A stretch of 64,000 bases of DNA from Rouxiella silvae. Its GTDB lineage: Bacteria; Pseudomonadota; Gammaproteobacteria; Enterobacterales; Enterobacteriaceae. The position numbers were made by a program, and so were the translations under genes. The notes under the pieces were generated by a model. That model searched no databases. It had not been told where the DNA came from and saw only the letters and a list, made by a program, of their open reading frames with translations. Every line of letters starts with the position of its first letter. The stretch's first letter is position 1. The DNA is taken from positions 42,155 to 106,154 of the forward strand of contig NZ_MRWD01000007.1 in the NCBI RefSeq assembly GCF_002093625.1, read 5' to 3'. Below, one piece after another: positions 31,764 through 41,423 of this stretch.

Positions 31764-32179
31764 GAAGCATGAGAAATTAAGGCGGCATCATACGCCAATC
31801 AGCGACTTTTAACAGCGCCAGCGCGTCTTGGTTATTCCCGTTTGTATACTAAATAAACCGAAGCGTAATCGGCAGTTTACATGCGCCAAGAGGTGAGGGA
31901 CAGCAGTAGTGGGAAACGCTGCTGGCCGGCCTTTGATTAAGGCTTTACACGCAGTATTTCTTCGCCCATTAGATAATTATGCTGAATTAATCACACTCCG
32001 CTAAGAGGTCTCTTATATCTTTATGAAGGCACGTTCTCCCTATCGACGGCGGATTGCCCTTTCCGTATAGTGTGGCTCTTTTCTGCCCCGACATAGAATG
32101 TTTTCCTGGTCTGCTGTATGTCGTCTGCCGGCGGAACCACGAATATGTTTTTATTAGCACTTCACCACAAGGTTTCACG
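31764..32179. other. Spacer between LysE-family gene and folA
   Basis: 416 bp with divergent promoters but no supported gene. A hairpin CAGCAG...CGCTGCTG lies near 31900-31923. The folA promoter should lie in the last 150 bp; I could not assign -35/-10 boxes with confidence. Confidence 0.5.
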
Positions 32180-32665
32180 ATGATTATCAGCCTGATCGCT
32201 GCAATGGCAGCGGATCGCGTTATCGGTATGGAAAATGCCATGCCTTGGCATTTACCGGCTGACCTGGCTTGGTTCAAGCGTAATACGCTGAATAAACCGG
32301 TTATTATGGGGCGCAAGACTTTTGAGTCTATCGGTCGGCCTCTGCCTGGCCGCTTGAACATCGTTATCAGCAGCCAACCAGGTAGCCACGACGGCGTAAC
32401 TTGGGTCACCTCGGTAGAGGACGCATTGGCGGCAGCGAGTGATGCAGAAGAAGTGATGATCATGGGCGGTGGCAGAGTTTACGATCAGTTCTTGCAACGC
32501 GCGAATCGTCTGTATCTCACTCATATCGATGCCGAAGTCGAAGGGGATACTCACTTCCCTGACTACGAGCCTGACGAGTGGGAAAGTGTATTCAGCGAAT
32601 TCCACGACGCTGATGAGGCCAACTCACACGGTTACTGCTTCGAAATTCTTGACCGTCGCGGTTAA
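32180..32665 (+). CDS. folA: Dihydrofolate reductase
   Basis: NADPH-dependent reduction of dihydrofolate; the trimethoprim target. With the ATG at 32180 the product is 161 residues (E. coli 159). The active site lies in [20 protein letters not shown] with the catalytic Asp at position 28 and Trp at 23; E. coli has Asn where this protein has His24. [15 protein letters not shown] and [12 protein letters not shown] bind the cofactor. Frame remains open upstream but is unrelated. Convergent with apaH through a shared terminator. Confidence 0.97.
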   Translation: MIISLIAAMAADRVIGMENAMPWHLPADLAWFKRNTLNKPVIMGRKTFESIGRPLPGRLNIVISSQPGSHDGVTWVTSVEDALAAASDAEEVMIMGGGRVYDQFLQRANRLYLTHIDAEVEGDTHFPDYEPDEWESVFSEFHDADEANSHGYCFEILDRRG

Positions 32666-32687
32666 TCGCGGCGTGAGGCAGTAATGC

Positions 32688-32715
32688 AAAAAGGCACCTT
32701 TCGGGTGCCTTTTTC
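32688..32715. terminator. Bidirectional terminator between folA and apaH
   Basis: AAAAAGGCACC-TTTC-GGGTGCCTTTTT, symmetric, 23 bp after folA and 25 bp after the apaH stop. Confidence 0.92.
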
Positions 32716-32739
32716 ATTTGTTAAATTTGGGAAAGAAGA

Positions 32740-33606
32740 TTAAGAGGCTTTTGGCGCTCGAAGCTGCTCTTTTTCTTTCTCTTTTTCTTTACGGCGGTTC
32801 GACGGTTGGGTAAAGAACGTTTTATCTTCCCAGCGCAACATTGTCATCTCTTCGCCCCAGCAGCAGCCGGTATCGAGTCCATACACACCTTCTGGCGTGC
32901 CCTTGCCCTCAAGAGAAGCCCAATGGCCGAAGATGATGCTGTAACCCTCTTGCATAACCTGGCTCGGCAGATCGAACCACGGCTTAAGCGGGCGCGGAGC
33001 ATCTTCGGGCGAGTCTTTACAGATCATGTCGAGCTGGCCGTTCGGGAAACAGTAGCGCATCCGCGTCAGCGCATTGGTACTGAAACGCAGTCGAGCCAGG
33101 CCGCTCAGCTCTTCTGACCAATTGTTCGGCATATCACCGTACATGGCGTCGAGGAATAGCGGATAACTGTCGCTGCTCAGAATGGCTTCAACTTCACGGG
33201 CGCAGACTTTTGCGGTCTCGATGTTCCACTGCGGCGTAATGCCCGCGTGGCCCATAACAAGTTTGAGCTCGTCATCAACCTGTAAAACAGGCTGGCGACG
33301 CAGCCAGTTGATCAGCGTATCGGCATCATCGGCTTCCAGCAGCGGCGTCAGACGATCTTTAGTCTTGTTGGGCGTGATACCCGCGTAAATAGCCAAGAGG
33401 TGCAGGTCGTGATTGCCCAGCACCATGCGCACGGCATCGCCTAATCCACTGACAAAACGTAAAACTTCAAGCGAATCAGGGCCACGGGCCACTAAATCGC
33501 CGGTCAGCCAAAGGCAGTCGTGCTGAGGGTTAAAATCAACCTGTGCAAGCAGAGCCTTTAGCTCATCAAGGCAACCGTGAATATCACCCACTAAATATGT
33601 CGACAT
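32740..33606 (-). CDS. apaH: Diadenosine tetraphosphatase (symmetrical)
   Basis: Hydrolyses Ap4A and related dinucleotides to ADP, and removes Np4 RNA caps. The 288-residue metallophosphoesterase carries [10 protein letters not shown] (residues 7-16), [13 protein letters not shown] and GNHDLHLLA, the metal-binding motifs of the PPP superfamily. The C-terminus has a Lys/Glu repeat ([18 protein letters not shown]) encoded by a low-complexity purine tract at 32763-32790; E. coli ApaH lacks such a run. Last gene of the lptD-surA-pdxA-rsmA-apaG-apaH series. Confidence 0.96.
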   Translation of the reverse strand: MSTYLVGDIHGCLDELKALLAQVDFNPQHDCLWLTGDLVARGPDSLEVLRFVSGLGDAVRMVLGNHDLHLLAIYAGITPNKTKDRLTPLLEADDADTLINWLRRQPVLQVDDELKLVMGHAGITPQWNIETAKVCAREVEAILSSDSYPLFLDAMYGDMPNNWSEELSGLARLRFSTNALTRMRYCFPNGQLDMICKDSPEDAPRPLKPWFDLPSQVMQEGYSIIFGHWASLEGKGTPEGVYGLDTGCCWGEEMTMLRWEDKTFFTQPSNRRKEKEKEKEQLRAPKAS

Positions 33607-33628
33607 AAGCGTTTTATTACTCGGAAAC

Positions 33629-34006
33629 TCAATTTATCAGCGTTGGAAGCGCAAGCCGAAACACGGGGATTGGCACCTGGAAAGGCTCACCGTGATGGTC
33701 AATCATTTCGTAATGACCTTGCATGGTGCCCATTGGCGTTTCAAGGATGGCACCGCTGGTGTAATGGAACTCACCGGCTGGCACGATCAGCGGCTGTTCA
33801 CCGACAACGCCTTCACCCTGAACTTCGGTTTGATGGCCGTTACTGTTGGTTATCAACCAGTAACGACGCAGGAGTTGCACGTTATGACGCCCAAGATTGC
33901 GGACAGTAATGGTATAGGCGAAAACATAACGCTGTTCTTCCGGTATCGACTGAGACTCAATGTAGATACTTTGTACCTGAATACTGACTCGCGGGGCATT
34001 AAGCAT
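33629..34006 (-). CDS. apaG: ApaG protein (Co2+/Mg2+ efflux-associated, DUF525)
   Basis: A 125-residue beta-sandwich (ApaG/DUF525) protein, same length as in E. coli. The start [17 protein letters not shown] and the blocks [31 protein letters not shown] and [11 protein letters not shown] are conserved. Its molecular role is unclear; Salmonella mutants (CorD) affect cobalt and magnesium transport. The ATG at 34006 was chosen from conservation; the frame stays open into rsmA. It lies 19 bp after rsmA and 22 bp before apaH. Confidence 0.95.
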   Translation of the reverse strand: MLNAPRVSIQVQSIYIESQSIPEEQRYVFAYTITVRNLGRHNVQLLRRYWLITNSNGHQTEVQGEGVVGEQPLIVPAGEFHYTSGAILETPMGTMQGHYEMIDHHGEPFQVPIPVFRLALPTLIN

Positions 34007-34025
34007 AGCGGCACTCCTGCTAAGT

Positions 34026-34844
34026 TTACTGTTCGTTGTTCTTGCGCGTTGAAATCCAGTTGGCCAATTTGCAGTACTGCTCAACCGAAATATTTTCAGC
34101 ACGCATCGACAGGTCAAGACCCAGCTCCGTCATCTGCTCTGGGGTAAACAAATGACCCAGGCTATTGCGGATAGTCTTGCGGCGCTGGTTAAAGGCGTCG
34201 GTCGTCAGGCGCGCAAGAATGCGGATGTCGGAAACAGGATAAGGAATTTCCGCATGCGGGGTCAAACGCACAACGGCTGAATCAACTTTTGGCGCCGGTG
34301 TGAAGGACTCAGGCGGCACTTCCAGCACGGGAATAATATTGCAGTAATACTGCGCCATCACGCTTAAACGGCCATACGCTTTGCTGTTTGGACCGGCAAC
34401 CAGACGATTCACCACTTCTTTTTGCAGCATGAAATGCATGTCGCTTATTGAATTCGTGTAGGTGAAAAGGTGGAACATCAACGGCGTGGAGATATTGTAA
34501 GGCAAGTTACCAAACACGCGCAGCGGCTGACCCAGTTCTTCAGATAATTCGCCGAAGTTTACGGTCATCGCATCGGCCTGGATCACGCGCAGTTTGTTGG
34601 CCAGCTTGGGATTCACTTCAAGACGGGCCGCCAAATCGCGGTCAAGTTCGATAACGGTCATGGCGTCAAGGCGTGCCGCGACAGGCTCGGTTAACGCTGC
34701 CAGACCGGGGCCGATTTCAACAACGGCCTGACCCGGCATAGGGTGGATAGCGGAAACGATGCTGTCGATGACAAACTGATCTTTTAAAAAGTTTTGTCCA
34801 AAACGTTTACGGGCGAAGTGGCCTTGGTGGACTCGATTATTCAT
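34026..34844 (-). CDS. rsmA: 16S rRNA (adenine1518/1519-N6) dimethyltransferase
   Basis: KsgA/RsmA dimethylates two adenosines in the 3' hairpin of 16S rRNA during late 30S assembly; its loss gives kasugamycin resistance. The 272-residue protein has the SAM-binding motif [15 protein letters not shown] (about residues 41-55) and the catalytic motif [32 protein letters not shown] is the N-terminal signature. Its ATG overlaps the pdxA stop by four bases (ATGA). Confidence 0.97.
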   Translation of the reverse strand: MNNRVHQGHFARKRFGQNFLKDQFVIDSIVSAIHPMPGQAVVEIGPGLAALTEPVAARLDAMTVIELDRDLAARLEVNPKLANKLRVIQADAMTVNFGELSEELGQPLRVFGNLPYNISTPLMFHLFTYTNSISDMHFMLQKEVVNRLVAGPNSKAYGRLSVMAQYYCNIIPVLEVPPESFTPAPKVDSAVVRLTPHAEIPYPVSDIRILARLTTDAFNQRRKTIRNSLGHLFTPEQMTELGLDLSMRAENISVEQYCKLANWISTRKNNEQ

Positions 34845-35908
34845 TGCTGTGTTTTTTCACTACTGTTGTTGTCGTTACTGACATAAGTCGTCGTTTCAGA
34901 CAGATTGTTGTCATTGCTGACAGAAGCCATATTGATGGCAAGATTTAAGGCGGTAATAAAGCTGCCAACGTCGGCTTTGCCGGTGGCGGCCAGGTCGAGC
35001 GCCGTACCGTGATCGACCGAAGTGCGAATAAACGGCAGCCCCAGCGTAATGTTCACGGCGCGACCGAAGCCCTGATATTTTAGCACCGGCAGGCCTTGGT
35101 CGTGATACATGGCCAGGACAGCATCGGCATGCTGCAGATATTTCGGCTGGAAAAGCGTATCTGCGGGCAGCGGGCCAATCAAATTAATGCCTTTTTCACG
35201 CAGCGAATTGAGCGCTGGCGTAATGGTATCAATCTCTTCACGTCCCATATGACCGCCTTCTCCCGCATGAGGATTAAGGCCACACACGTAAATCTGCGGA
35301 GATTGAATGCCAAATTTGGTCTTGAGATCGTTATCGAGAATCGTGATCACCTCATGCAGACTCTGCACGGTGATCGCGTCCGAAACGTCTTTTAACGGCA
35401 GGTGCGTTGTCGCCAACGCGACGCGCAGCTCTTCGGTGGCCAGCATCATCACCACGCGGTCACACAGACTGCGGTCGGCGAAGAATTCGGTGTGGCCGAT
35501 AAACGGAATGCCTGCGTCATTGATGATGCTTTTTTGAACCGGACCGGTGATAAGTGCGGCAAATTCGCCGCTTATCGCCCCGTCGCAGGCCCGTGCCAGC
35601 GTTTCAACGACGTAGGGGCCATTGGCCACGTTAAGCTGTCCGGCAACGACACATTCCGCAAGGGGAATAGGGAGCACGGTTAGCGTTCCCGCCGCCTGAG
35701 GTTTAGCATATCCCGGGCGGTAGTCGAGCAAACGAATAGGCAGACCCAGCGCCTTGGCTCGGCTTAGCAGCAGAGACGGGCAGGCACAAACGACAAGCTC
35801 AACGGGCCAATCCCGTTGAGCCAGCGCGAGAACCAGGTCAGGACCCACCCCGGCAGGTTCTCCGGGGGTAATGACCACTGATTGAGTCACGTGGATTTTA
35901 TTGTCCAT
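34841..35908 (-). CDS. pdxA: 4-hydroxythreonine-4-phosphate dehydrogenase
   Basis: NAD-dependent oxidation of 4-phosphohydroxy-threonine in pyridoxal phosphate synthesis. The 355-residue protein holds the [12 protein letters not shown] start and the metal-ligand histidines in [21 protein letters not shown] and [13 protein letters not shown]. It is about 26 residues longer than E. coli PdxA because of a C-terminal tail with a tandem SNDNN-SE repeat ([20 protein letters not shown]). It overlaps surA upstream by 11 bases and rsmA downstream by 4, so translation is probably coupled. Confidence 0.96.
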   Translation of the reverse strand: MDNKIHVTQSVVITPGEPAGVGPDLVLALAQRDWPVELVVCACPSLLLSRAKALGLPIRLLDYRPGYAKPQAAGTLTVLPIPLAECVVAGQLNVANGPYVVETLARACDGAISGEFAALITGPVQKSIINDAGIPFIGHTEFFADRSLCDRVVMMLATEELRVALATTHLPLKDVSDAITVQSLHEVITILDNDLKTKFGIQSPQIYVCGLNPHAGEGGHMGREEIDTITPALNSLREKGINLIGPLPADTLFQPKYLQHADAVLAMYHDQGLPVLKYQGFGRAVNITLGLPFIRTSVDHGTALDLAATGKADVGSFITALNLAINMASVSNDNNLSETTTYVSNDNNSSEKTQQ

Positions 35909-37193
35909 TGCCGTCCAGAATTTTCACGTACGACTGCGCGCGTTGTTCCTGCATCCAGGACTGCGCTTCTTCGGCAAACTTGCGATTGAACAGAAGACGG
36001 TAGGCTTTGTCTTTCTGTACAGCATCCGTTCTGTCTACCTGACGGGTATCAAGCAGCTGGATAAGGTGCCATCCGAAGGAAGAACGCACCGGCGCACTGA
36101 TTTCACCTTTTTTCAGCTTCAGCAGCGCATCGCGGAATGCTGGGTCATACATGTCTGGTGAAGCCCAACCTAAGTCACCGCCCTGATTAGCAGAACCTGG
36201 GTCCTGAGAAAGCTGTTTAGCTTCGTCGGCGAAGTTGGCACGGCCGCTCTTAATGGCTGCAGCAACCTGTTCCAGTTTTGCCTGCGCCTGAGCATCTGTC
36301 AAAACCACAGACGTTTTTAACAAAATGTGGCGAGCGTGAACTTCAGTCACCGATACTTTCTGGTCGACGTCACGCATATCGTTCACTTTCAGGATGTGGA
36401 AGCCCACGCCTGAACGAATTGGACCCACAACTTGGCCTTTCTTGGCAGTAGCGAGCGCTTGAGCAAACAGTGAAGGCAGACCCTGGAGCTTGCCCCAACC
36501 CATATTACCGCCGTCCAGCGCGTGTGGATCGGCAGAGTAGGTCATCGCCATTTTGGCAAAATCGGCACCGTGGTTCAGTTCGCTCACCAATTTTTTGGCC
36601 AGTATCTCGGTTTGGTCAACCTGATCCTGAGTCGGATTTTGTGGCAAAGGCAAAAGGATATTGCTGAGGTTATATTCAGCCTCATTGCCGGTTTGTGCAG
36701 CTAACTGTTTCGCCAGCGCGTCAACTTCCTGAGGAAGAATGGTCACGCGACGACGAACTTCACCGTTACGCACTTGCGAAATCAGCATCTCTTTACGGAT
36801 CTGAGTACGGTAAGTGTTGTAGTTCAGACCTTCATAAGCCAGGCGACTGCGCAGCTGATCGAGAGTCAGGTTATTCTGCTGTGCGATGTTGGCAATGGCC
36901 TTGTTGACGTCGTCGTCAGTCACCGTGATGCCCATCTTGGTTGCCATCTGCAACTGGATGTTATCCATGATCAAGCGGTCGAGAATTTGATGACGCAGTG
37001 TTGCATCATCTGGAAGCTGTTGTTTCGCTTCTTTTGATTGCTGCTTAACCGACATCAACATGTCGTTGACTTCGCTTTCCAGTACAACCCCGTTATCAAC
37101 AACGGCGGCAACTTTATCAACCTCTTGCGGTGCTGCGAACGCGGTGTTAGCACAAAGCACCACGCCGAGGAGAAGTGTTCTCCAGTTCTTCAT
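35898..37193 (-). CDS. surA: Periplasmic chaperone SurA (peptidyl-prolyl isomerase)
   Basis: Periplasmic chaperone that escorts outer membrane proteins to the BAM complex. The 431-residue precursor has a signal peptide ([20 protein letters not shown]), an N-terminal chaperone region, and two parvulin domains starting near residues 173 (LSNILLPLP) and 284 (ARHILLKTS), each with GGDLGW/GGNMGWG and GFHILKV/GWHLIQL motifs. It follows lptD, one of its main clients, after a 74-bp gap. Confidence 0.97.
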   Translation of the reverse strand: MKNWRTLLLGVVLCANTAFAAPQEVDKVAAVVDNGVVLESEVNDMLMSVKQQSKEAKQQLPDDATLRHQILDRLIMDNIQLQMATKMGITVTDDDVNKAIANIAQQNNLTLDQLRSRLAYEGLNYNTYRTQIRKEMLISQVRNGEVRRRVTILPQEVDALAKQLAAQTGNEAEYNLSNILLPLPQNPTQDQVDQTEILAKKLVSELNHGADFAKMAMTYSADPHALDGGNMGWGKLQGLPSLFAQALATAKKGQVVGPIRSGVGFHILKVNDMRDVDQKVSVTEVHARHILLKTSVVLTDAQAQAKLEQVAAAIKSGRANFADEAKQLSQDPGSANQGGDLGWASPDMYDPAFRDALLKLKKGEISAPVRSSFGWHLIQLLDTRQVDRTDAVQKDKAYRLLFNRKFAEEAQSWMQEQRAQSYVKILDGNGQ

Positions 37194-37267
37194 ACTTTAT
37201 CCATTTATTTAATCCGCAAATGCGGGTTCAAGTTTCAAGTTTACTGAATTCAACATGCCATAGGGCA

Positions 37268-39625
37268 TCAGAATGCACGTTGATAAGGCAGTATGCCGCT
37301 GGCTAACATTTCTTTAGTACCCAAGCTTTGATTGCTGCTCAGGCCACGAAGTTCAATGTTAAATGAAATACGGTTGTCATATTGGCTACTTGGGGTGGAA
37401 CTGGTGTAATCCCAATCGGTAATTTTACGCTCGTAGCCGAAATTAACCGCCCAGCAGCACGTGCTATATTGAACGCCAAGCAACTGGTCAGCGGCCTGTT
37501 TTGCCTTAGTGTCATAGTAATACGCTGCCACCACGGCCCAGCGATCGGCAATCGGCCAACTGGCAATAATGCCGGCCTGCGAGATCCCTTGCTGATAACC
37601 CGGGTTAGTGACACCAGGCAGCGTTGCCTGAATATATTCCGGGCTGGCGTAACGGTAGCTCAACTGAACCATTCTTTCTGCATCAGAACGATATTCCAAC
37701 ACTGCATCGCCGATGGCGAGTGCATCAAGACGCGTGTCGTATTGCAGTCCGCCTCGGAAGGCCAGCGTATCGTTGATTTTATAGTACGTGTCACCGGCCC
37801 ACACCATGCTGCCGGTATCATCGCTTTTATCTAGACTGCTGGTCGGGTCACCGGTCCGTGGACGGGTGAAGTAGTAAATCTGACCCGCGGACACGTTGAA
37901 ACGTTCAACCAGGCTGTCGTCGTAGATACGGGTCGTGACGCCCGAAGCCAGTTGGTTCGCCGAGGCAATACGGTCCAGCCCGCTGTAGCTCTGGTCGCGG
38001 AACAGGCCAGTGTAGTCTGTCTGCAGCAATGTAGAGTCATACTGCTGAATATCGCTTTGGTCACGGTAAGGAATATAGAGATACTGCAAACGGGGTTCGA
38101 GAGTTTGCGTATAACCCTGATTCCAATCCATGGTGCGGTCAAACACCATCTTGCCGTCACTTTTGAATTCCGGCATGACGCGGTTTACCGAGCTCTTGAG
38201 CGTTGAGTCCGGGTAAATATCGTAATAGCTGTTAGGGATGTCCTGCTGGTAATGGGTCGCCATTACCTTCACTTCGTTATTCCAACTTCCCCAGCGGTTG
38301 CTTAACGGCAGGTCAATTTGCGGCGCGACGTGCCAGCGGGTTGCCGTTGGGAACGCCGGATTCACGTTGGTGAATTTAGCAATCTGCCCATAGGTACGGA
38401 AGTTAAACGGACCGACATCATCTTTATAGTAGTTAATGTCCAACTGCGGCATGGCGCGGTAGACATTGGTAGTCGTTGTTGTCGTCTCGGAGAAAATCTG
38501 GAACTGCTTGCTGGCAAGCGTGATGTCCCAGTTTTCATTGGCATAGCCTGCGCTGAATTTCTGCGTTGCGTAGCCGTCGGTGGTTGAACCAAATTTGGAG
38601 TCGAGATCGGTAAAGTAATACGGGTCGCTGACCTTAGTGAAGTCAACGTTGAAACGCCAGTTCTGTTCATAAACGCCGTTGTGTTGCCAGTAGTAGAGCC
38701 AGCGTTTAGTGTTGTTCTCGCCCGGGTGTGCAGCCTCAACCAGTTTGTCATCGGTCAGGAAATCGAACTCCATGACGCCGGCACCGGCAACGGTCAGATA
38801 GCGGAATTCGTTTTGCAGCTGAGTACCACGCTTGCTCATATAGTGCGGCGTGATAGTGGCATCGTAGTTTGGCGCAATATTCCAGTAATACGGCAACATC
38901 AGCTCGAAGCCGTTATTACTGCCGTACTTCGCGTTAGGGATTAGGAACCCTGAACGACGGCGGTCGCCAATCGGCAACTGCATATAAGGGCTGTAGAATA
39001 CCGGCACCGGGCCAATGTGGAAACGGGCGTTCCAGATTTCGGCCAGCTCTTCCTGGCGGTCTTCAATCACCGTGGTGCCAACCACGCTCCAGCTGTTGTC
39101 GCCGGGCAGACAGGAAGTGAAAGTCCCATTATTCAAAATGGTATAGCGGTTATTATCGCGCTGTTTCATCAGGTCGGCTGTGCCGCGGCCCTGACGACCT
39201 ACCATTTGATAATCGCCTTTTTCGACGTCGGTATCTTTGGTGTTCAGGTTAGAGAACGCCTTGGGACCTTTAAGCTTGACCTGATTGTCGAAATACAGCA
39301 CGTCGCCGGTAGCCGTGACGGTACGAAGCGGTGTCGCTTCATTTGGATGAGCAATCTGGTTAAGCTGAACCTGATCGGCTTTTAAAGAGCTGTTGCCCTG
39401 TTCAACCGTCACGTTGCCGCTATAAAGGGCATCGTTGGGATAAGTACCCTGCAGGTTGTCTGCCTGGATCTTTACCGGCAGCTGGTTAGGGTCTCCCTGT
39501 ACCAGTGGCTTGTCATAGGTCGGCACGCCGAGCATACATTGCTCAGCGAGTGAGGCCAGCGCGCCCTGGCTATAGAGTGCCGTCCAAATCATTGTGGCCA
39601 GCAGGGTGGGGAAGCTTTTTTTCAT
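37268..39625 (-). CDS. lptD: LPS-assembly protein LptD
   Basis: Outer membrane beta-barrel that, with LptE, inserts lipopolysaccharide into the outer leaflet. From the ATG at 39625 ([20 protein letters not shown]) the precursor is 785 residues, like E. coli (784). An ATG five codons upstream (MKNRRM) gives 790; both are preceded by ACGT and have weak SDs, so the start is open. Domains: signal peptide ending GALA, OstA-like periplasmic jellyroll (about 40-200), 26-strand barrel. Disulfide cysteines are in [18 protein letters not shown] and [11 protein letters not shown]. surA and pdxA follow on the same strand. Confidence 0.96.
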   Translation of the reverse strand: MKKSFPTLLATMIWTALYSQGALASLAEQCMLGVPTYDKPLVQGDPNQLPVKIQADNLQGTYPNDALYSGNVTVEQGNSSLKADQVQLNQIAHPNEATPLRTVTATGDVLYFDNQVKLKGPKAFSNLNTKDTDVEKGDYQMVGRQGRGTADLMKQRDNNRYTILNNGTFTSCLPGDNSWSVVGTTVIEDRQEELAEIWNARFHIGPVPVFYSPYMQLPIGDRRRSGFLIPNAKYGSNNGFELMLPYYWNIAPNYDATITPHYMSKRGTQLQNEFRYLTVAGAGVMEFDFLTDDKLVEAAHPGENNTKRWLYYWQHNGVYEQNWRFNVDFTKVSDPYYFTDLDSKFGSTTDGYATQKFSAGYANENWDITLASKQFQIFSETTTTTTNVYRAMPQLDINYYKDDVGPFNFRTYGQIAKFTNVNPAFPTATRWHVAPQIDLPLSNRWGSWNNEVKVMATHYQQDIPNSYYDIYPDSTLKSSVNRVMPEFKSDGKMVFDRTMDWNQGYTQTLEPRLQYLYIPYRDQSDIQQYDSTLLQTDYTGLFRDQSYSGLDRIASANQLASGVTTRIYDDSLVERFNVSAGQIYYFTRPRTGDPTSSLDKSDDTGSMVWAGDTYYKINDTLAFRGGLQYDTRLDALAIGDAVLEYRSDAERMVQLSYRYASPEYIQATLPGVTNPGYQQGISQAGIIASWPIADRWAVVAAYYYDTKAKQAADQLLGVQYSTCCWAVNFGYERKITDWDYTSSTPSSQYDNRISFNIELRGLSSNQSLGTKEMLASGILPYQRAF

Positions 39626-39823
39626 ACGTCTATTTTTCATACGTAAAATGTGTGTTCCGTCATCAGAGGCGTCATGCCGGCAAACGGTCAGAGACTATCT
39701 CACTCATCATCGTTGCGCTAGTGTTAAATCCACAGGGTTAACGCTGTCGCCGTTAGGCACAACGGTAAATGCCGGTTATGATAAAGCAAATCTTACGCGA
39801 CGGCATTGTGAATTGAGGAGTAT

Positions 39824-40642
39824 ATGCAGTATTGGGGAAAGCTGCTCGGACTTATATTGGGCTTAATGTCCGGTACAGGCTTCTGGGGAATCGTATTAGG
39901 GTTGCTGGTCGGCCATATGGTAGACAAGGCGCGGGCTGTTAAAAGACGTGGTTTTTTCTCCGATCAGCAGACAAGACAAACAATTTTTTTCCGCACCACC
40001 TTCGAGGTGATGGGGCATTTAACTAAATCAAAAGGGAGAGTGACTGAAGCCGATATACAAATAGCCAGCCTTTTCATGGAGCGTATGCGGCTGCACGGCG
40101 AGCAACGAGAGGCGGCGCAGCAGGCATTTCGCACCGGTAAGGGCGGTAATTATCCGCTTCGAGAAAAAATGCGCGAGTTCCGCAGCGTCTGCTTTGGGCG
40201 TTTTGACCTGATCCGCACGTTTTTGGAGATTCAGATCCAAGCGGCCTATGCCGATGGTTCACTGCATCCCAACGAGCGGCAGGTGCTTTATGTGATAGCA
40301 GAAGAGTTGGGCATCTCACGTCATCAGTTTGATCAATTCCTCTCCATGATGGAGGGGGGGCAACAGTTCGGCGGTAGCCAGCAGGGCGAAAATTCCTACG
40401 GCGGCTACCAGCGCAGTTCGCAGGGGCCAACAATGGCCGATGCCTGCAAGGTATTGGGCGTTGAGCCTACTGACGATGCCACCACCATCAAGCGTGCCTA
40501 CCGCAAACTGATGAGCGAACACCATCCTGACAAGCTAGTGGCGAAAGGCTTGCCGCCAGAGATGATGGAAATGGCCAAGCAGAAAGCGCAGTCGATCCAG
40601 TCAGCTTATGATCTGATCAAGCGCGAGAAAGGTTTTAAATAG
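39824..40642 (+). CDS. djlA: Membrane-anchored J-domain co-chaperone DjlA
   Basis: Type III DnaJ-like protein with an N-terminal membrane helix (about 7-30, rich in Gly: [20 protein letters not shown]), a central TerB-like helical region (about 55-175) and a C-terminal J domain (about 205-272) with HPD in [15 protein letters not shown]. It works with DnaK; in E. coli overexpression induces colanic acid through Rcs. 272 residues, E. coli 271. Divergent from lptD. Confidence 0.96.
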   Translation: MQYWGKLLGLILGLMSGTGFWGIVLGLLVGHMVDKARAVKRRGFFSDQQTRQTIFFRTTFEVMGHLTKSKGRVTEADIQIASLFMERMRLHGEQREAAQQAFRTGKGGNYPLREKMREFRSVCFGRFDLIRTFLEIQIQAAYADGSLHPNERQVLYVIAEELGISRHQFDQFLSMMEGGQQFGGSQQGENSYGGYQRSSQGPTMADACKVLGVEPTDDATTIKRAYRKLMSEHHPDKLVAKGLPPEMMEMAKQKAQSIQSAYDLIKREKGFK

Positions 40643-40679
40643 GCCTTCTGCTTAGGTTTAACTAACTGTTAAATAAATA

Positions 40680-40720
40680 AAAAACGCCGTGAGCAAAACT
40701 CGCGGCGTTTTTGTTTTTTT
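40680..40720. terminator. Bidirectional terminator between djlA and rluA
   Basis: AAAAACGCCG, 13-nt loop, CGGCGTTTTTGTTTTTTT. It faces both djlA and rluA. Confidence 0.9.
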
Positions 40721-40736
40721 ACGGCGTTACAAACAA

Positions 40737-41423
40737 TCAGAAGTCAGGATCGCAGCTGAACGTCATCGGCACATCGGTTATCGGATGATAAATTGATAAC
40801 TCCTGCGCGTGCAGTTGCAGGCGAGGCGCCATTGCGAGCGCCTCAGGATGCGCATAAAACTTGTCACCCAAAATCGGATGGCCGAGGGCAAGAAGATGAA
40901 CGCGCAGCTGGTGCGAACGCCCAGTTACCGGACGCAGCTTCACTCGCGTGGTGCCGTCTTCATCCCACGACAGCACTTCATACTGTGTCAGCGCCTTTTT
41001 GCCGGTCTCATGACACACCTTTTGCTTCGGGCGATTGGGATAGTCGCAGATCAACGGTAAATCGATAATACCGTAGTCCTCCTCCATGTGTCCCCAGACC
41101 CGCGCAATATAGGCTTTCTTGGTTTCCCGTTCGCGGAACTGACGTTTTAACTCGCGTTCGGCCTCTTTGGTCAGCGCCACGGCAATCACGCCGCTGGTTG
41201 AGAGATCGAGACGATGCACCGATTCGGCGATCGGAAAATCTCGCTGGATGCGCGTCATCAGACTGTCGTAATGTTCGGCCGCTTTGCCAGGGACCGAAAG
41301 CAGTCCGCTGGGCTTGTTCACCACCATCAGATGTTCATCCTGAAACAGGATCCGCAACCAAGGATCGGTCGCTGGATGATAGTCTTCAAGTGGCAGAATA
41401 TTTGACGGCAGTGGCGTTATCAT
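40737..41423 (-). CDS. rluA: Dual-specificity 23S rRNA/tRNA pseudouridine synthase RluA
   Basis: Makes pseudouridine at position 746 of 23S rRNA and 32 of several tRNAs. The 228-residue protein has the catalytic aspartate in [17 protein letters not shown] (near residue 70) and the [26 protein letters not shown] block of the RluA family. Its ATG overlaps the rapA stop by 4 bases, so it is likely cotranscribed. Confidence 0.96.
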   Translation of the reverse strand: MITPLPSNILPLEDYHPATDPWLRILFQDEHLMVVNKPSGLLSVPGKAAEHYDSLMTRIQRDFPIAESVHRLDLSTSGVIAVALTKEAERELKRQFRERETKKAYIARVWGHMEEDYGIIDLPLICDYPNRPKQKVCHETGKKALTQYEVLSWDEDGTTRVKLRPVTGRSHQLRVHLLALGHPILGDKFYAHPEALAMAPRLQLHAQELSIYHPITDVPMTFSCDPDF

